DNA of 34,256 nt from CAYURR01 sp964446745 (GTDB lineage Bacteria; Bacillota; Clostridia; Lachnospirales; WQUN01), in NCBI GenBank assembly GCA_964446745.1, contig CAYURR010000011.1, positions 1 to 34,256 of the forward strand, in the 5' to 3' direction. The position numbers and the translations under genes were made by a program. This document shows positions 1 through 7,693 of this stretch, in pieces (the first letter of the stretch is position 1; each line of letters begins with the position of its first letter). The notes under the pieces were generated by a model that worked only from the letters and a program-made list of their open reading frames with translations, was not told the DNA's origin and made no database searches.

Positions 1-1034
1 GCTGCGGCGGCATCGGTGATTACCATCTGAGCCATTTGATCGATTTTGATGACATCAACCTTGCGGGCTTTTGCGATCTGATCGAGGAGCGCGCCGAAGA
101 CTTTGCGACTCGCATGGCCGAAAAGACCGGCAAAAAACCCGGGGTATACACAAACTTTATTGACATGTACAACGAAATCCAGCCCGACGCGGTGTTTATC
201 TGTGTGCCTCCGGACTGCCATGGTGATATAGAGCGAGAAACCATCAATCGCAAGATACATTTCTTTGTAGAAAAGCCCGTGGCATTAGACATGGCTCTCG
301 CATATGAAATCAGGGACAAGGCAGAGGCCGCAGGGCTGATCACGGCCTCGGGCTTCCAGTGCCGCTATTCCAATCTCGTTGAGCCGAATATCGAATTTCT
401 AAAGACCCACCAGGTCCCGTATGTTAACTGCACACGCGTAGGCGGCATACCGGAGGTTAAATGGTGGAAGAATAAGAAGACCTCGGGCGGCCAGCTCGTT
501 GAACAGGCGATCCATCAGCTCGACATACTGCGTTATGTGTTCGGCGAACCGAAGACCGTGTTCTCATTTGCGGCACGTGGCTTTGTACAGGGTGATGCGG
601 ATTACGATACCGATGATCTGACCACGACCGTCGTACGCTTCGAAAGCGGCGCGCTCGCAACGATCGGCGTAGGCTGCTACGCAACCACCGGCGAATCCTT
701 TGACAGCAAGATCACGTTCAGTTCATCGGATTGCAGAGCCGATCTGACGATCCTCGGAGAGTTCAAGATCTACGGAACCACACCGACCGAAACCGCCGAC
801 AACAACGGCCTTATCGTCAAGGGTGACGGCACGATGAAGGCCGGAGCCGGACAAGCCGTTGTATATAAGCAGGATGGCGATGCGGGCATACTCTGCGACC
901 GTACCTTCATCGACGCTGTTATAACAGGCGACGCTTCAAAGATCCGTTCGCCGTATGCGGACGCGTGCAAGTCCTTAGCATTCGGGCTGGCTTGCAATGA
1001 GTCCATGGAAAAGGGTATAGCCATTAATCTATGA
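1..1034 (+). CDS. Gfo/Idh/MocA-family NAD(P)-dependent oxidoreductase (5' end outside window)
   Basis: The reading frame is open to the left edge. The codons before the first possible start (TTG at 36) still encode the glycine-rich Rossmann turn (GCGGIGDYH), so the true start lies upstream. The usual family landmarks follow: a VPPDCH segment, the EKP motif (EKPVALD, lysine codon 273-275) that contacts cofactor and substrate, then the C-terminal alpha/beta domain with GGQLVEQAIHQLDILRY, where the His and Asp sit at the usual active-site positions. Members oxidise or reduce sugars, inositols and related polyols; the substrate cannot be read from sequence. The stop codon overlaps the start of the next gene (ATGA at 1031-1034), so it is probably co-translated with the Sia-like signalling genes downstream. 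The family call is firm; substrate and any link to signalling are unknown. Confidence 0.88.
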   Translation, partial: CGGIGDYHLSHLIDFDDINLAGFCDLIEERAEDFATRMAEKTGKKPGVYTNFIDMYNEIQPDAVFICVPPDCHGDIERETINRKIHFFVEKPVALDMALAYEIRDKAEAAGLITASGFQCRYSNLVEPNIEFLKTHQVPYVNCTRVGGIPEVKWWKNKKTSGGQLVEQAIHQLDILRYVFGEPKTVFSFAARGFVQGDADYDTDDLTTTVVRFESGALATIGVGCYATTGESFDSKITFSSSDCRADLTILGEFKIYGTTPTETADNNGLIVKGDGTMKAGAGQAVVYKQDGDAGILCDRTFIDAVITGDASKIRSPYADACKSLAFGLACNESMEKGIAINL

Positions 1035-2209
1035 AATCCGTTTCTCAGAAATTAATCGTTCCGTTTGCCTGCTGCATTGTTATTATGTCGCTGATACTTC
1101 CGTTGATATCGGTTTTTTTCCTTGCCCGAAACGGAATTGGGCCTGCGAGCCTCGATAATGATATCGTTACTGTCGATTACAATCACCTCCTACGGTTCTT
1201 ATTGTTTTCATATGGCATTACCGCGGTTATTGATGCCTCCGTTATTATTCTTCTGTATTTTCAGATAAAAAATACCGTCACGGAACCAATAAATAAAATC
1301 CGCTCCGCCGCGATGCATTTAGCCGCGTACGAAACGGATTATCAGTTGGAGGTCCGCACCGATGACGAGATCGGTGATGTTGCGGAGATACTGAACGGAT
1401 TTCTGAGGGACGCGATCAAGGATTTAAGAAATAAAGAAACAATGATAGCCGATAGTATGAGTTACGCGGGTAAGATACAGCATAACATACTGCCGTCGGA
1501 CGATATATTCAACCAGGTATTTAAGGACTACAACATCATATGGTGTCCGCGCGAGGAGGTCGGCGGGGATCTGTATTGGATGTCCGCGCATGACAACGGT
1601 GCCGTGCTCGTGCTCTGTGACTGTACAGGGCACGGCATACCGGGTGCGCTGATGACTATGCTCGTCGCATCCATTTTGACCTCTTTGGTAAAGCTCCACA
1701 ACTATCAAAACCCGGCCGACATCATGTGGGAAATGGAAAAGCGACTTTCGGTTATAATAAATATGAATAAGCCCGAGAGTATCTCAGATATACGTGACGG
1801 GCTCGATATCCTGATCATGTTTATTCAAAAAGACGGCACTATACGCCTCTCATCAGCTAACATGAACCTCTTTGTCTGCGACGGTCAAACGGTTAATGTA
1901 TACAAAGGCCAGCGCATACACATAGCTGAGGGCACATTAAAAGGTCCCGAGATTATAAAGACCATCGACATACCCGCAAACCCAAACAATGTCTATTACG
2001 TGGCGACGGACGGCTTCTTTGATCAGGTTGGCGGCGAAAAGAACATCCCGTTCGGTCATACGCGTTTTAAAAACACCGTACTCTCCAACCACGGGCACGA
2101 CTTAAACATAGTTACGGATATCCTGTGGAGCACATTCAGCGAATACAAGGGCAGTCAACAACAAAGGGATGACATCACACTAATAAGTTTTCGGGGGTTG
2201 TATCAATGA
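1031..2209 (+). CDS. siaA: SiaA-like membrane PP2C/SpoIIE-type protein phosphatase with HAMP domain
   Basis: The 392-residue protein has two N-terminal membrane segments (about residues 9-32 and 53-78), a HAMP linker (about 79-130), a short helical linker, and a PP2C/SpoIIE phosphatase domain (about 145-390). Metal-binding signatures are present: EVGGD (D180), LCDCTGHG (D197), ATDGFFDQ and QRDDITLISF. In Pseudomonas aeruginosa SiaA dephosphorylates the partner protein SiaC, which then binds the diguanylate cyclase SiaD; homologues of all partners follow directly. The extracytoplasmic loop is only about 20 residues, so the large sensor domain of many SiaA proteins is missing. It overlaps the genes on both sides by 4 bases (ATGA). 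The domain call is firm; assignment to the Sia pathway rests on the four-gene neighbourhood. Confidence 0.88.
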   Translation: MKSVSQKLIVPFACCIVIMSLILPLISVFFLARNGIGPASLDNDIVTVDYNHLLRFLLFSYGITAVIDASVIILLYFQIKNTVTEPINKIRSAAMHLAAYETDYQLEVRTDDEIGDVAEILNGFLRDAIKDLRNKETMIADSMSYAGKIQHNILPSDDIFNQVFKDYNIIWCPREEVGGDLYWMSAHDNGAVLVLCDCTGHGIPGALMTMLVASILTSLVKLHNYQNPADIMWEMEKRLSVIINMNKPESISDIRDGLDILIMFIQKDGTIRLSSANMNLFVCDGQTVNVYKGQRIHIAEGTLKGPEIIKTIDIPANPNNVYYVATDGFFDQVGGEKNIPFGHTRFKNTVLSNHGHDLNIVTDILWSTFSEYKGSQQQRDDITLISFRGLYQ

Positions 2210-2937
2210 CAAATCTGTACGATAACGAACGCTTTGTATTGGACGAGGCCAAGTCCTATCTCGAATCCCTGCCGGACGGATCGATGGTGGATGCTGCGCT
2301 GTTTCGCCATATGGTGGAGCAATATGAGCATCTACTGAACCAGACCATAAAGATCACGCGGTTTTCCGATAAGATCGCCGAAAAGCTCAACGAGCACAAG
2401 AATATGCTCATGAGCCAGATCAATATCGACGAATTGACGGGTCTGTACAATAGACGATATCTCTATGACGTGCTGGATCGTTATATCCGCTCGGATACGC
2501 GCTTGGGCGTGCCGTTATCGATCATCATGCTTGATATAGATTTCTTCAAAAACTACAACGACCGCTACGGTCATCTCGAGGGCGATAACTGCTTGCGCAA
2601 GGTTGCAAAGGGTATTACATCCTGCGTCAAACGCGCAGGGGATTTTGTATCGCGTTACGGCGGTGAGGAGTTTATCGTCACGATGCCCAATACCGACAAG
2701 GTCGGGGCGATAGAGGTTGCCACTACGATATTGCGTGAGATACGAAACCTAAAGATACCGCATGCGGGCAACAAGTGCTCCGAATATGTAACGATATCAG
2801 CCGGTACTACCTCCGCTGTACCCACGTCCCAATCCAACTGCGACGTATTTATAAAGACTGCCGACATAGCGCTATACAGATCAAAAACCAACGGACGCAA
2901 CCAGGCAACCTATCTGGATCTCGGAGGGGCAGAGTAA
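2206..2937 (+). CDS. siaD: SiaD-like diguanylate cyclase (GGDEF domain)
   Basis: The 243-residue soluble protein has about 75 mainly helical N-terminal residues and then a GGDEF domain. The active-site loop is GGEEF (152-156), the metal-binding Asp is D110 in LDIDFF, and an RxxD inhibitory site (RAGD, 143-146) lies five residues before the loop. It should therefore make cyclic-di-GMP from two GTP and be subject to product inhibition. It has no membrane segment or PAS/GAF sensor, as expected if activity is set by a partner: in Pseudomonas the N-terminal helices of SiaD bind SiaC. It overlaps the phosphatase gene by 4 bases, and its TAA stop shares one base with the next ATG, so the genes are coupled. 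Confidence 0.88.
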   Translation: MTNLYDNERFVLDEAKSYLESLPDGSMVDAALFRHMVEQYEHLLNQTIKITRFSDKIAEKLNEHKNMLMSQINIDELTGLYNRRYLYDVLDRYIRSDTRLGVPLSIIMLDIDFFKNYNDRYGHLEGDNCLRKVAKGITSCVKRAGDFVSRYGGEEFIVTMPNTDKVGAIEVATTILREIRNLKIPHAGNKCSEYVTISAGTTSAVPTSQSNCDVFIKTADIALYRSKTNGRNQATYLDLGGAE

Positions 2938-3503
2938 TGAAACCAAATCCGAAGGTCGACCTGTTCGATGCTTACCGCAACATAAAAGACAATGCAATCC
3001 AGTTCTTTTATTGCGGACCGATATCACAGGACGGTTTTGAGGGGATAGCGGTCGCACTGCGCCGAAGCCTGAGCCTCAGTAAGCTGAGCACGGATGTTTC
3101 GTATTCGATCTTTTCCGTGTTTGTCGAACAAATACAAAACGCGATCCACTATTCCTCGGATCGCTTTATATTCAATGACGGCGAAATGACAAACGTTGTA
3201 GTCATGCTCGGTGATACCGAAAACGGGTATTACATGCAGTGTGGCAACAAGGTACATAAGTCAGACAAGCAACGTTTAGCAGACAAGATAAACCAAGTCA
3301 ACGGCCTCACAAAGGATGAACTCAAGCAGCTCTACAAGGAACGCCGAAAGCAGCCGTCCGAGCCGCAGAGCAAGGGAGCTGGTCTCGGGCTGATAGAAAT
3401 GGCGCGCCGTTCAGACGGGCCGATAGCGTTTAGCTTTGCGGATGTCGACGACGAATGCGCGTTCTTTACACTATATGTTACTATCGGAGGTAAGCATGTT
3501 TAA
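2937..3503 (+). CDS. siaB: SiaB-like small protein kinase (HATPase fold, DUF6272)
   Basis: The 188-residue protein starts at the ATG overlapping the preceding stop (TAATG); the longer frame upstream lies inside the cyclase gene. It carries a GHKL-type ATP-binding fold: an N-box-like EQIQNAIHYS (64-73) and a glycine-rich lid GAGLGLIEMARRS (147-159). There is no histidine phosphotransfer domain, which fits SiaB/SpoIIAB-like proteins that phosphorylate Ser or Thr on a partner rather than a two-component kinase. In the Sia system SiaB phosphorylates SiaC and SiaA reverses this; the SiaC homologue is the next gene and overlaps this one by 8 bases. The ATPase fold is visible; the partner assignment is by synteny and family knowledge. 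Confidence 0.78.
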   Translation: MKPNPKVDLFDAYRNIKDNAIQFFYCGPISQDGFEGIAVALRRSLSLSKLSTDVSYSIFSVFVEQIQNAIHYSSDRFIFNDGEMTNVVVMLGDTENGYYMQCGNKVHKSDKQRLADKINQVNGLTKDELKQLYKERRKQPSEPQSKGAGLGLIEMARRSDGPIAFSFADVDDECAFFTLYVTIGGKHV

Positions 3504-3879
3504 GCTGGAAAAACCGAAAACCGTTTCCACACCACAGGTCATCATAGACGAGGAAAACGGATATATGATGTTTTCGGGCGAGTCGTTTCCCGAGAACGTG
3601 TCAAAATTTTATGATGAGATAACAGACTGGCTGCAAACATATTTGGAGGGTGACTTCAGCGAGTTCGTATTTGATTGCGCGCTTGCGTATTTTAACAGCA
3701 GCACGTCAAAGCTTCTGATGAATATCTTTGAGCTGATGGATAATGCCGTAACCTCCTCTAATAGCATCACGGTTAATTGGATGTGCAGCCCGGATAACGA
3801 CATCATCATCGAATGCGGCGAGGAGTTCGCGGAGGATTTTACGAATATCAAGTTCGTGATACAAAAGTCACTCGCGTAA
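3496..3879 (+). CDS. siaC: SiaC-family regulatory phosphoprotein (DUF1987)
   Basis: The 127-residue protein is the adaptor of the Sia switch. The ATG at 3496 is chosen because GGAGG (3486-3490) lies five bases before it and the family N-terminus begins here. The core motif is YFNSSTSKLL (65-74), followed by an amphipathic helix and TVNW. S68 falls at the number at which T68 of P. aeruginosa SiaC is phosphorylated, so S68 (or S69/T70) is the probable target of the upstream kinase. Unphosphorylated SiaC activates SiaD in Pseudomonas. The gene closes the operon; its stop lies 11 bases from the stop of the convergent next gene, with only a weak CTCGCG/CGCGAG dyad between them. Confidence 0.85.
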   Translation: MFKLEKPKTVSTPQVIIDEENGYMMFSGESFPENVSKFYDEITDWLQTYLEGDFSEFVFDCALAYFNSSTSKLLMNIFELMDNAVTSSNSITVNWMCSPDNDIIIECGEEFAEDFTNIKFVIQKSLA

Positions 3880-3890
3880 CGGAATTTTAT

Positions 3891-4145
3891 TCATCCCATC
3901 GCGAGCCGCAGCAAAAACACAATCAGACTCACAATCCCGATAAATATCAATACAAACGGCCCCAACACCGAGAACGCCGCGATAATCATCGCGGTCAGAT
4001 CACCCTTTTCAAGACGCAGCCTTTCAGGTTTTTGCTCCATATAGACGGCTTTTCTATCGTCGGTGCTGTCAGGGCTATCAGGAAGGTTCGCTTTTTTTAT
4101 GCGCTCGAGGTCCTCCTCCACGCGCCTCCTGTTTGAAAAGAACAT
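3891..4145 (-). CDS. small membrane protein of unknown function
   Basis: An 84-residue protein with a charged, probably cytoplasmic N-terminal half (about 1-50, rich in Arg, Lys, Glu and Asp) and one long or two short hydrophobic segments at about 51-82, ending in LLRLAMG. A GGGTGG-like ribosome site lies about 8-10 bases upstream of the ATG. No family is recognised. It is the last gene on this strand before the convergent siaC homologue. Coding status is supported by charge and membrane patterning and by its fit between flanking genes, but it is short and could be missed or mis-started. Confidence 0.55.
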   Translation of the reverse strand: MFFSNRRRVEEDLERIKKANLPDSPDSTDDRKAVYMEQKPERLRLEKGDLTAMIIAAFSVLGPFVLIFIGIVSLIVFLLRLAMG

Positions 4146-4221
4146 AACATTTCCACCCTTCCCCTACCCTAATGCAAGCTATATGAAGTATTCTACAGAA
4201 TAATCCTGGTTTATACAACAT

Positions 4222-4338
4222 AAAAACACCTACCATGGATTTTCACGGATAAGAATGGATTCACACGGATAATATACATTTATGTTGATATCCGTGTAAA
4301 TCCTTTAAAATCCGTGGTAACCCGTGGTAGGTGTTTTT
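4222..4338. repeat. long imperfect palindrome, ACGGATT family copy 1
   Basis: The outer arms are perfect over 14 bases: AAAAACACCTACCA (4222-4235) and TGGTAGGTGTTTTT (4325-4338). Inside, repeated words (TTCACGGAT, TTCACACGGATAATA, and on the other arm ATCCGTGTAAATCC, AATCCGTGG) pair imperfectly across the centre near 4280. The 18-mer GGATTCACACGGATAATA (4257-4274) recurs exactly at 32677-32694. It lies just after the stop of the amidase gene and ends in T-runs on both strands, so it may act as a terminator. No ORF is present. Confidence 0.8.
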
Positions 4339-4343
4339 CTACT

Positions 4344-5348
4344 TTACAACGATCTAAACAACGCCGTCTGCGTTACGGGTCCGGCTATACCGTCTGCTTG
4401 CAGGCCGTTATCCCTCTGGAAATCTCTGACTACGGATGCCGTCTTGTCGCCGTAGATCCCATCGGGCACGACCGGGTAGCCTTTTAGATACAATGCCGCC
4501 TGTACCAGGTAAACGATATTTCCTCGCATGCCGTTTCTTACGGTACGCAATGCCGAGGCCGTGGCGGGCCCAAATGCCCCATCCACTGTTAGTCCTGCGT
4601 AGAACTGTCGGTTCAGCTCTGTCTGCAAGCCCTTGATGATAGCCTGCTTCGTCTTTGCACCCGCAACACCGTCCACCACGAGGTTTGCATTGTAGCGTTG
4701 ATTTAACACCGATTGAATATTCTTGACTACGGCGTTGCCCGTATAGGTTCCGGGTGACGGCACAGGCGGGGGAGGCGGAGTGGGCACCGGCGTTGGTGCG
4801 GGCGTTGAAGTCGGAAATACCTGCATAATCCCGCCTGCTATCGCGCTCGCCATCTTGTTTACGTCGAACCTGGCCATGTCCTGTGGGTTGTTTATAAAGG
4901 CCATTTCCACCAACACTGTGGGAGCCTTTGATAGGCGTATGATGCCGAGCGTGTCTTGACCGCGCGCGTTGACCGACGTCTTTATCCCTCTGTCCTTAAA
5001 ACCCAGTGCGACGATCCTGTTATTGATAGCCTGTGCGAGCGCTTTCCCTTTTCCGTTGTCCATGATGCTGTAAAAGGTTTCCGTGCCACTGCCCGGCGTA
5101 CCCGCATTACTGTTCATGTGAACCTCGACCACCGCATCGACCCCTTGATTGTTTGCGAGGGTCGCATCAGCGGTTATACTCCTGTTCTTATCCGTAGTTC
5201 GGTTGTTTATAACCTCATATCCGTTTTGACGCAGGATGTTCGTTACCGCATTTGACACCGCAAGGTTTATATCCTTTTCGCGCAGCCCGTTTGCTGTCGC
5301 GCCCGGATCCTCCCCGCCATGCCCTGCGTATACAGCGATTTTTGGCAT
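4344..5348 (-). CDS. N-acetylmuramoyl-L-alanine amidase (Amidase_3) with peptidoglycan-binding modules
   Basis: Residues 1-180 form a zinc amidase of the Amidase_3 family, which cuts the bond between N-acetylmuramic acid and L-alanine in peptidoglycan. Zinc ligands H10 (AGHGGEDPG), E24 and H77 (EVHMNS) and the catalytic E148 (VEMAFINN) are present. A Pro-rich linker (about 182-202) leads to two to three PG_binding_1-like repeats, the last two clear (VDGAFGPATASAL, PDGIYGDKTASVV...ADGIAGPVTQTAL). There is no signal peptide, as in phage endolysins and some sporulation or germination amidases, so release from the cell is unexplained. An in-frame GTG at 5357 is possible, but the ATG at 5348 begins the conserved core. 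No phage genes flank it. Confidence 0.9.
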   Translation of the reverse strand: MPKIAVYAGHGGEDPGATANGLREKDINLAVSNAVTNILRQNGYEVINNRTTDKNRSITADATLANNQGVDAVVEVHMNSNAGTPGSGTETFYSIMDNGKGKALAQAINNRIVALGFKDRGIKTSVNARGQDTLGIIRLSKAPTVLVEMAFINNPQDMARFDVNKMASAIAGGIMQVFPTSTPAPTPVPTPPPPPVPSPGTYTGNAVVKNIQSVLNQRYNANLVVDGVAGAKTKQAIIKGLQTELNRQFYAGLTVDGAFGPATASALRTVRNGMRGNIVYLVQAALYLKGYPVVPDGIYGDKTASVVRDFQRDNGLQADGIAGPVTQTALFRSL

Positions 5349-5439
5349 AGTCGTCACTCACTTCACAAAGTGCATTCTGCTACTATGTTATGTCCAGTGG
5401 GTATTACTTGTGAGAGCGACATTCGTTACCGACGGCATC

Positions 5440-5468
5440 TTGACAACAATTCACTCTTATGATACCAT
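5440..5468 (+). promoter_or_regulatory. candidate sigma-A promoter of the trp operon
   Basis: TTGACA (5440-5445) and TACCAT (5463-5468) are separated by 17 bases, placing the transcript start near 5475, just before the trp leader peptide. The -35 box is perfect and the -10 box matches four of six. The stretch 5349-5439 shows nothing else that can be supported. Confidence 0.6.
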
Positions 5469-5502
5469 GCGACACATTGTTATGAACTTTTGGGAGGAAA
5501 TT

Positions 5503-5598
5503 ATGAATTACCCGTCTACCTACACATTTGCATGGCTTTGGTGGAACTCTGTTGAATTAAACAGGGTCACTTTGCGTGCAGAGGATTTGGTGATTTAG
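5503..5598 (+). CDS. trpL: trp operon leader peptide
   Basis: A 31-residue ORF with a strong ribosome site (GGGAGGAAATT directly before the ATG). It contains three tryptophans within four residues (WLWW, residues 11-14, codons TGG at 5533, 5539 and 5542). This is the hallmark of ribosome-mediated attenuation: scarce charged tRNA-Trp stalls the ribosome here and changes folding of the RNA ahead. The stop is 21 bases before the terminator hairpin at 5620. Upstream in-frame starts exist but lack the ribosome site. Confidence 0.85.
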   Translation: MNYPSTYTFAWLWWNSVELNRVTLRAEDLVI

Positions 5599-5619
5599 GT
5601 AGTTTCCCACTAAATACAA

Positions 5620-5665
5620 CCCCCTCGGTTTACGAAAGTGAGCCGAGGGGGTTTTTATTTTTTTT
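5620..5665 (+). terminator. trp attenuator (intrinsic terminator)
   Basis: CCCCCTCGG (5620-5628) pairs with CCGAGGGGG (5643-5651). Further pairs close on a GAAA tetraloop, and U-rich sequence follows (5652-5665). It lies 25 bases before trpE, within the leader transcript and after the Trp-rich peptide, so it should stop transcription when tryptophan is plentiful. The competing antiterminator could not be identified by eye; GAGG at 5581-5584 is the best partner for the left arm but gives only a short helix. No T-box motif (AGGGTGG..ACC) is present. Confidence 0.85.
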
Positions 5666-5690
5666 CTTACTTTATCAAGGAGGTTATTTA

Positions 5691-7127
5691 ATGCAAAGGC
5701 CAACACTCGATGAGATCAAATCCATCTCGACCGACTATGACATCATACCGATAAGCCGTGAGCTCTATGCCGATATGCTCACCCCCATCGGGGTATTAAA
5801 GGCGCTGCAGAGTGCGGACAATCACTGTTTTCTACTCGAAAGTGTAGAGGATGCAAAGAAATGGGGCAGATATTCCTTCTTGGGTTATGAACCGATATTG
5901 GAAATGACCTGCCACAACGGGAGCACATCGGCAAACCCCAGCGATCAGATAAAGCAGATCATGTCGCAATACAAATCGCCCGTATTTGATTATCTGCCGT
6001 CGTTTACGGGCGGGCTGGTCGGGTATTTTTCTTACGACTATATAAAATACAGCGAGCCTAGTCTAAAGCTCGATGCGAACGATGAGGAGCAATTTAACGA
6101 TGTGGATCTGATGCTTTTTGATAAGGTCATTGCGTTTGATAATGTTAAGCAAAAGGTAATCATCATCGTAAACGCCCGCACAAATGATTTGGTACACGAA
6201 TACGAAAAAGCAACAGCCGAGCTCGATAAAATTGAGCGCTTGATCACCTCGGGAATAAGCGCACGTCCTACATACGGACATATGACCTCCGAACTGAAGC
6301 CGCTGTTTAGCCGTGAGGAATATTGCGGGATGGTTGAGCGTGCCAAGAACTATATCCGCGAGGGTGACATATTTCAGGTCGTGCTATCCAACCGATTTGA
6401 AGCCGGGTTTGAGGGCAGCCTGCTCGATACATACAGGGTCTTACGTACAACCAATCCCTCGCCGTACATGTTTTATCTGGGTAGCGACAACATCGAGCTT
6501 GTGGGTGCTTCTCCGGAAACCCTCGTCAAGCTTGAAAACGGTGTGCTGCACACCTTTCCGCTCGCCGGCTCGAGACCGCGCGGCGAAACGCAAGACGAGG
6601 ATACGATGCTCGAGCGCGAGCTTTTATCGGACGAAAAGGAGTTGGCCGAGCACAACATGTTGGTCGACTTAGGACGAAACGATCTCGGAAAGATCAGTAA
6701 ATTCGGAACTGTAGAGGTTGAAAGCTATATGTCCGTACTAAAATTTTCACATATTATGCACATCGGTTCGACCGTAAGAGGGGTCATCCGAGACGATAAA
6801 ACGGCGATAGATGCGATCTCAGCCGTGCTACCCGCCGGAACGCTCTCGGGTGCGCCTAAGATAAGGGCCTGTGAGATAATCAACGAGATTGAAAACAACA
6901 AGAGAGGCATCTACGGCGGCGCCATTGGGTATATCGATTTCAACGGTAACATGGATACCTGTATAGCGATACGCCTCGTGTTTAAGAAAAACGGCAAGGT
7001 CTTTATCCGCTCCGGCGCGGGTATTGTCGCAGACAGTGTTCCGGAAAAGGAATATGAGGAGTGCATAAATAAATCAAAGGCTGTTATAAATGCGCTAAAA
7101 CTTTCAGAGGGAGGCCTTGACAGATGA
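5691..7127 (+). CDS. trpE: anthranilate synthase component I
   Basis: The 478-residue protein makes anthranilate from chorismate, with ammonia supplied by TrpG; first step of tryptophan synthesis. The N-terminal domain carries LLES (48-51), the conserved element of the tryptophan feedback site, and GRYSFLG. The chorismate-binding domain (about 210-465) has PSPYMFYL, the GSRPRG motif, DEKELAEHNMLVDLGRNDLG, LSGAPK and IRSGAGIVADS. Length is normal. AAGGAGG precedes the ATG. It is the first structural gene after the attenuator and overlaps trpG by 4 bases. The intact feedback elements suggest enzyme-level inhibition in addition to attenuation. Confidence 0.97.
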   Translation: MQRPTLDEIKSISTDYDIIPISRELYADMLTPIGVLKALQSADNHCFLLESVEDAKKWGRYSFLGYEPILEMTCHNGSTSANPSDQIKQIMSQYKSPVFDYLPSFTGGLVGYFSYDYIKYSEPSLKLDANDEEQFNDVDLMLFDKVIAFDNVKQKVIIIVNARTNDLVHEYEKATAELDKIERLITSGISARPTYGHMTSELKPLFSREEYCGMVERAKNYIREGDIFQVVLSNRFEAGFEGSLLDTYRVLRTTNPSPYMFYLGSDNIELVGASPETLVKLENGVLHTFPLAGSRPRGETQDEDTMLERELLSDEKELAEHNMLVDLGRNDLGKISKFGTVEVESYMSVLKFSHIMHIGSTVRGVIRDDKTAIDAISAVLPAGTLSGAPKIRACEIINEIENNKRGIYGGAIGYIDFNGNMDTCIAIRLVFKKNGKVFIRSGAGIVADSVPEKEYEECINKSKAVINALKLSEGGLDR

Positions 7128-7693
7128 TTTTATTGATCGATAACTACGACAGCTTTTCATACAACCTATATCAGATGATCGGCGGCATAAACCCGGATAT
7201 AAAGGTCATCAGAAACGACGAGCTGAATATCTCGCAGATATCCGAGTTAAACCCTACACACATCGTTATCTCACCTGGTCCCGGCAAGCCATCAGACGCG
7301 GGGATATGTATCGACGTGATACGCGAGCTCGGTGCAAGATTTCCTGTTTTAGGTGTATGCCTGGGCCATCAGGCCATATTCGAAGCGTTTGGCGGCACCG
7401 TCTCCTACGCACAAAGGATCATGCATGGCAAGCAGTCTCAGGTCTCGCTGGATTTGAATTGCCCGTTATTCAGAGGCATGCACAGCAATATCAATGTCGC
7501 GCGATATCATTCACTTATCGCCATCAAGGAGACATTGCCGAGCGAGTTGCTGATCACATCCCAAACACTGGACGGGGAGATCATGGCCATATCACACAAA
7601 AAACACAAAATCTACGGCGTACAATTCCACCCCGAGTCCATATTGACACCGCAGGGTAAATCCATCATTAAAAATTTCTTGGAGGCATGTTAG
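7124..7693 (+). CDS. trpG: anthranilate synthase component II (glutamine amidotransferase)
   Basis: The 189-residue class I glutamine amidotransferase supplies ammonia to TrpE. The catalytic triad is C79 (GVCLGHQA), H169 and E171 (VQFHPES); the oxyanion loop PGPGKPSDAG is also intact. It is a stand-alone subunit, not fused to TrpD. The start overlaps the trpE stop (ATGA), and its own stop is immediately followed by the trpD ATG. A role in folate synthesis as PabA cannot be excluded, since many bacteria share one amidotransferase for both. Confidence 0.96.
   Translation: MILLIDNYDSFSYNLYQMIGGINPDIKVIRNDELNISQISELNPTHIVISPGPGKPSDAGICIDVIRELGARFPVLGVCLGHQAIFEAFGGTVSYAQRIMHGKQSQVSLDLNCPLFRGMHSNINVARYHSLIAIKETLPSELLITSQTLDGEIMAISHKKHKIYGVQFHPESILTPQGKSIIKNFLEAC

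Noticed and set aside
2775..2936. N-terminal extension of the SiaB-like protein
   Set aside because: It overlaps the conserved C-terminal part of the cyclase gene; the coupled ATG at 2937 begins the family-like sequence.
3871..3905. Terminator after siaC
   Set aside because: CTCGCG/CGCGAG arms are 6 bp with a long loop and no U-run.
4344..5348. Prophage lysis module
   Set aside because: The amidase resembles an endolysin in lacking a signal peptide, but no holin, tail or other phage gene is adjacent.
5475..5690. T-box riboswitch for tryptophan
   Set aside because: No T-box core (AGGGTGG..ACCGCG) or specifier-loop arrangement is present; the Trp-rich peptide and terminator explain the leader better.
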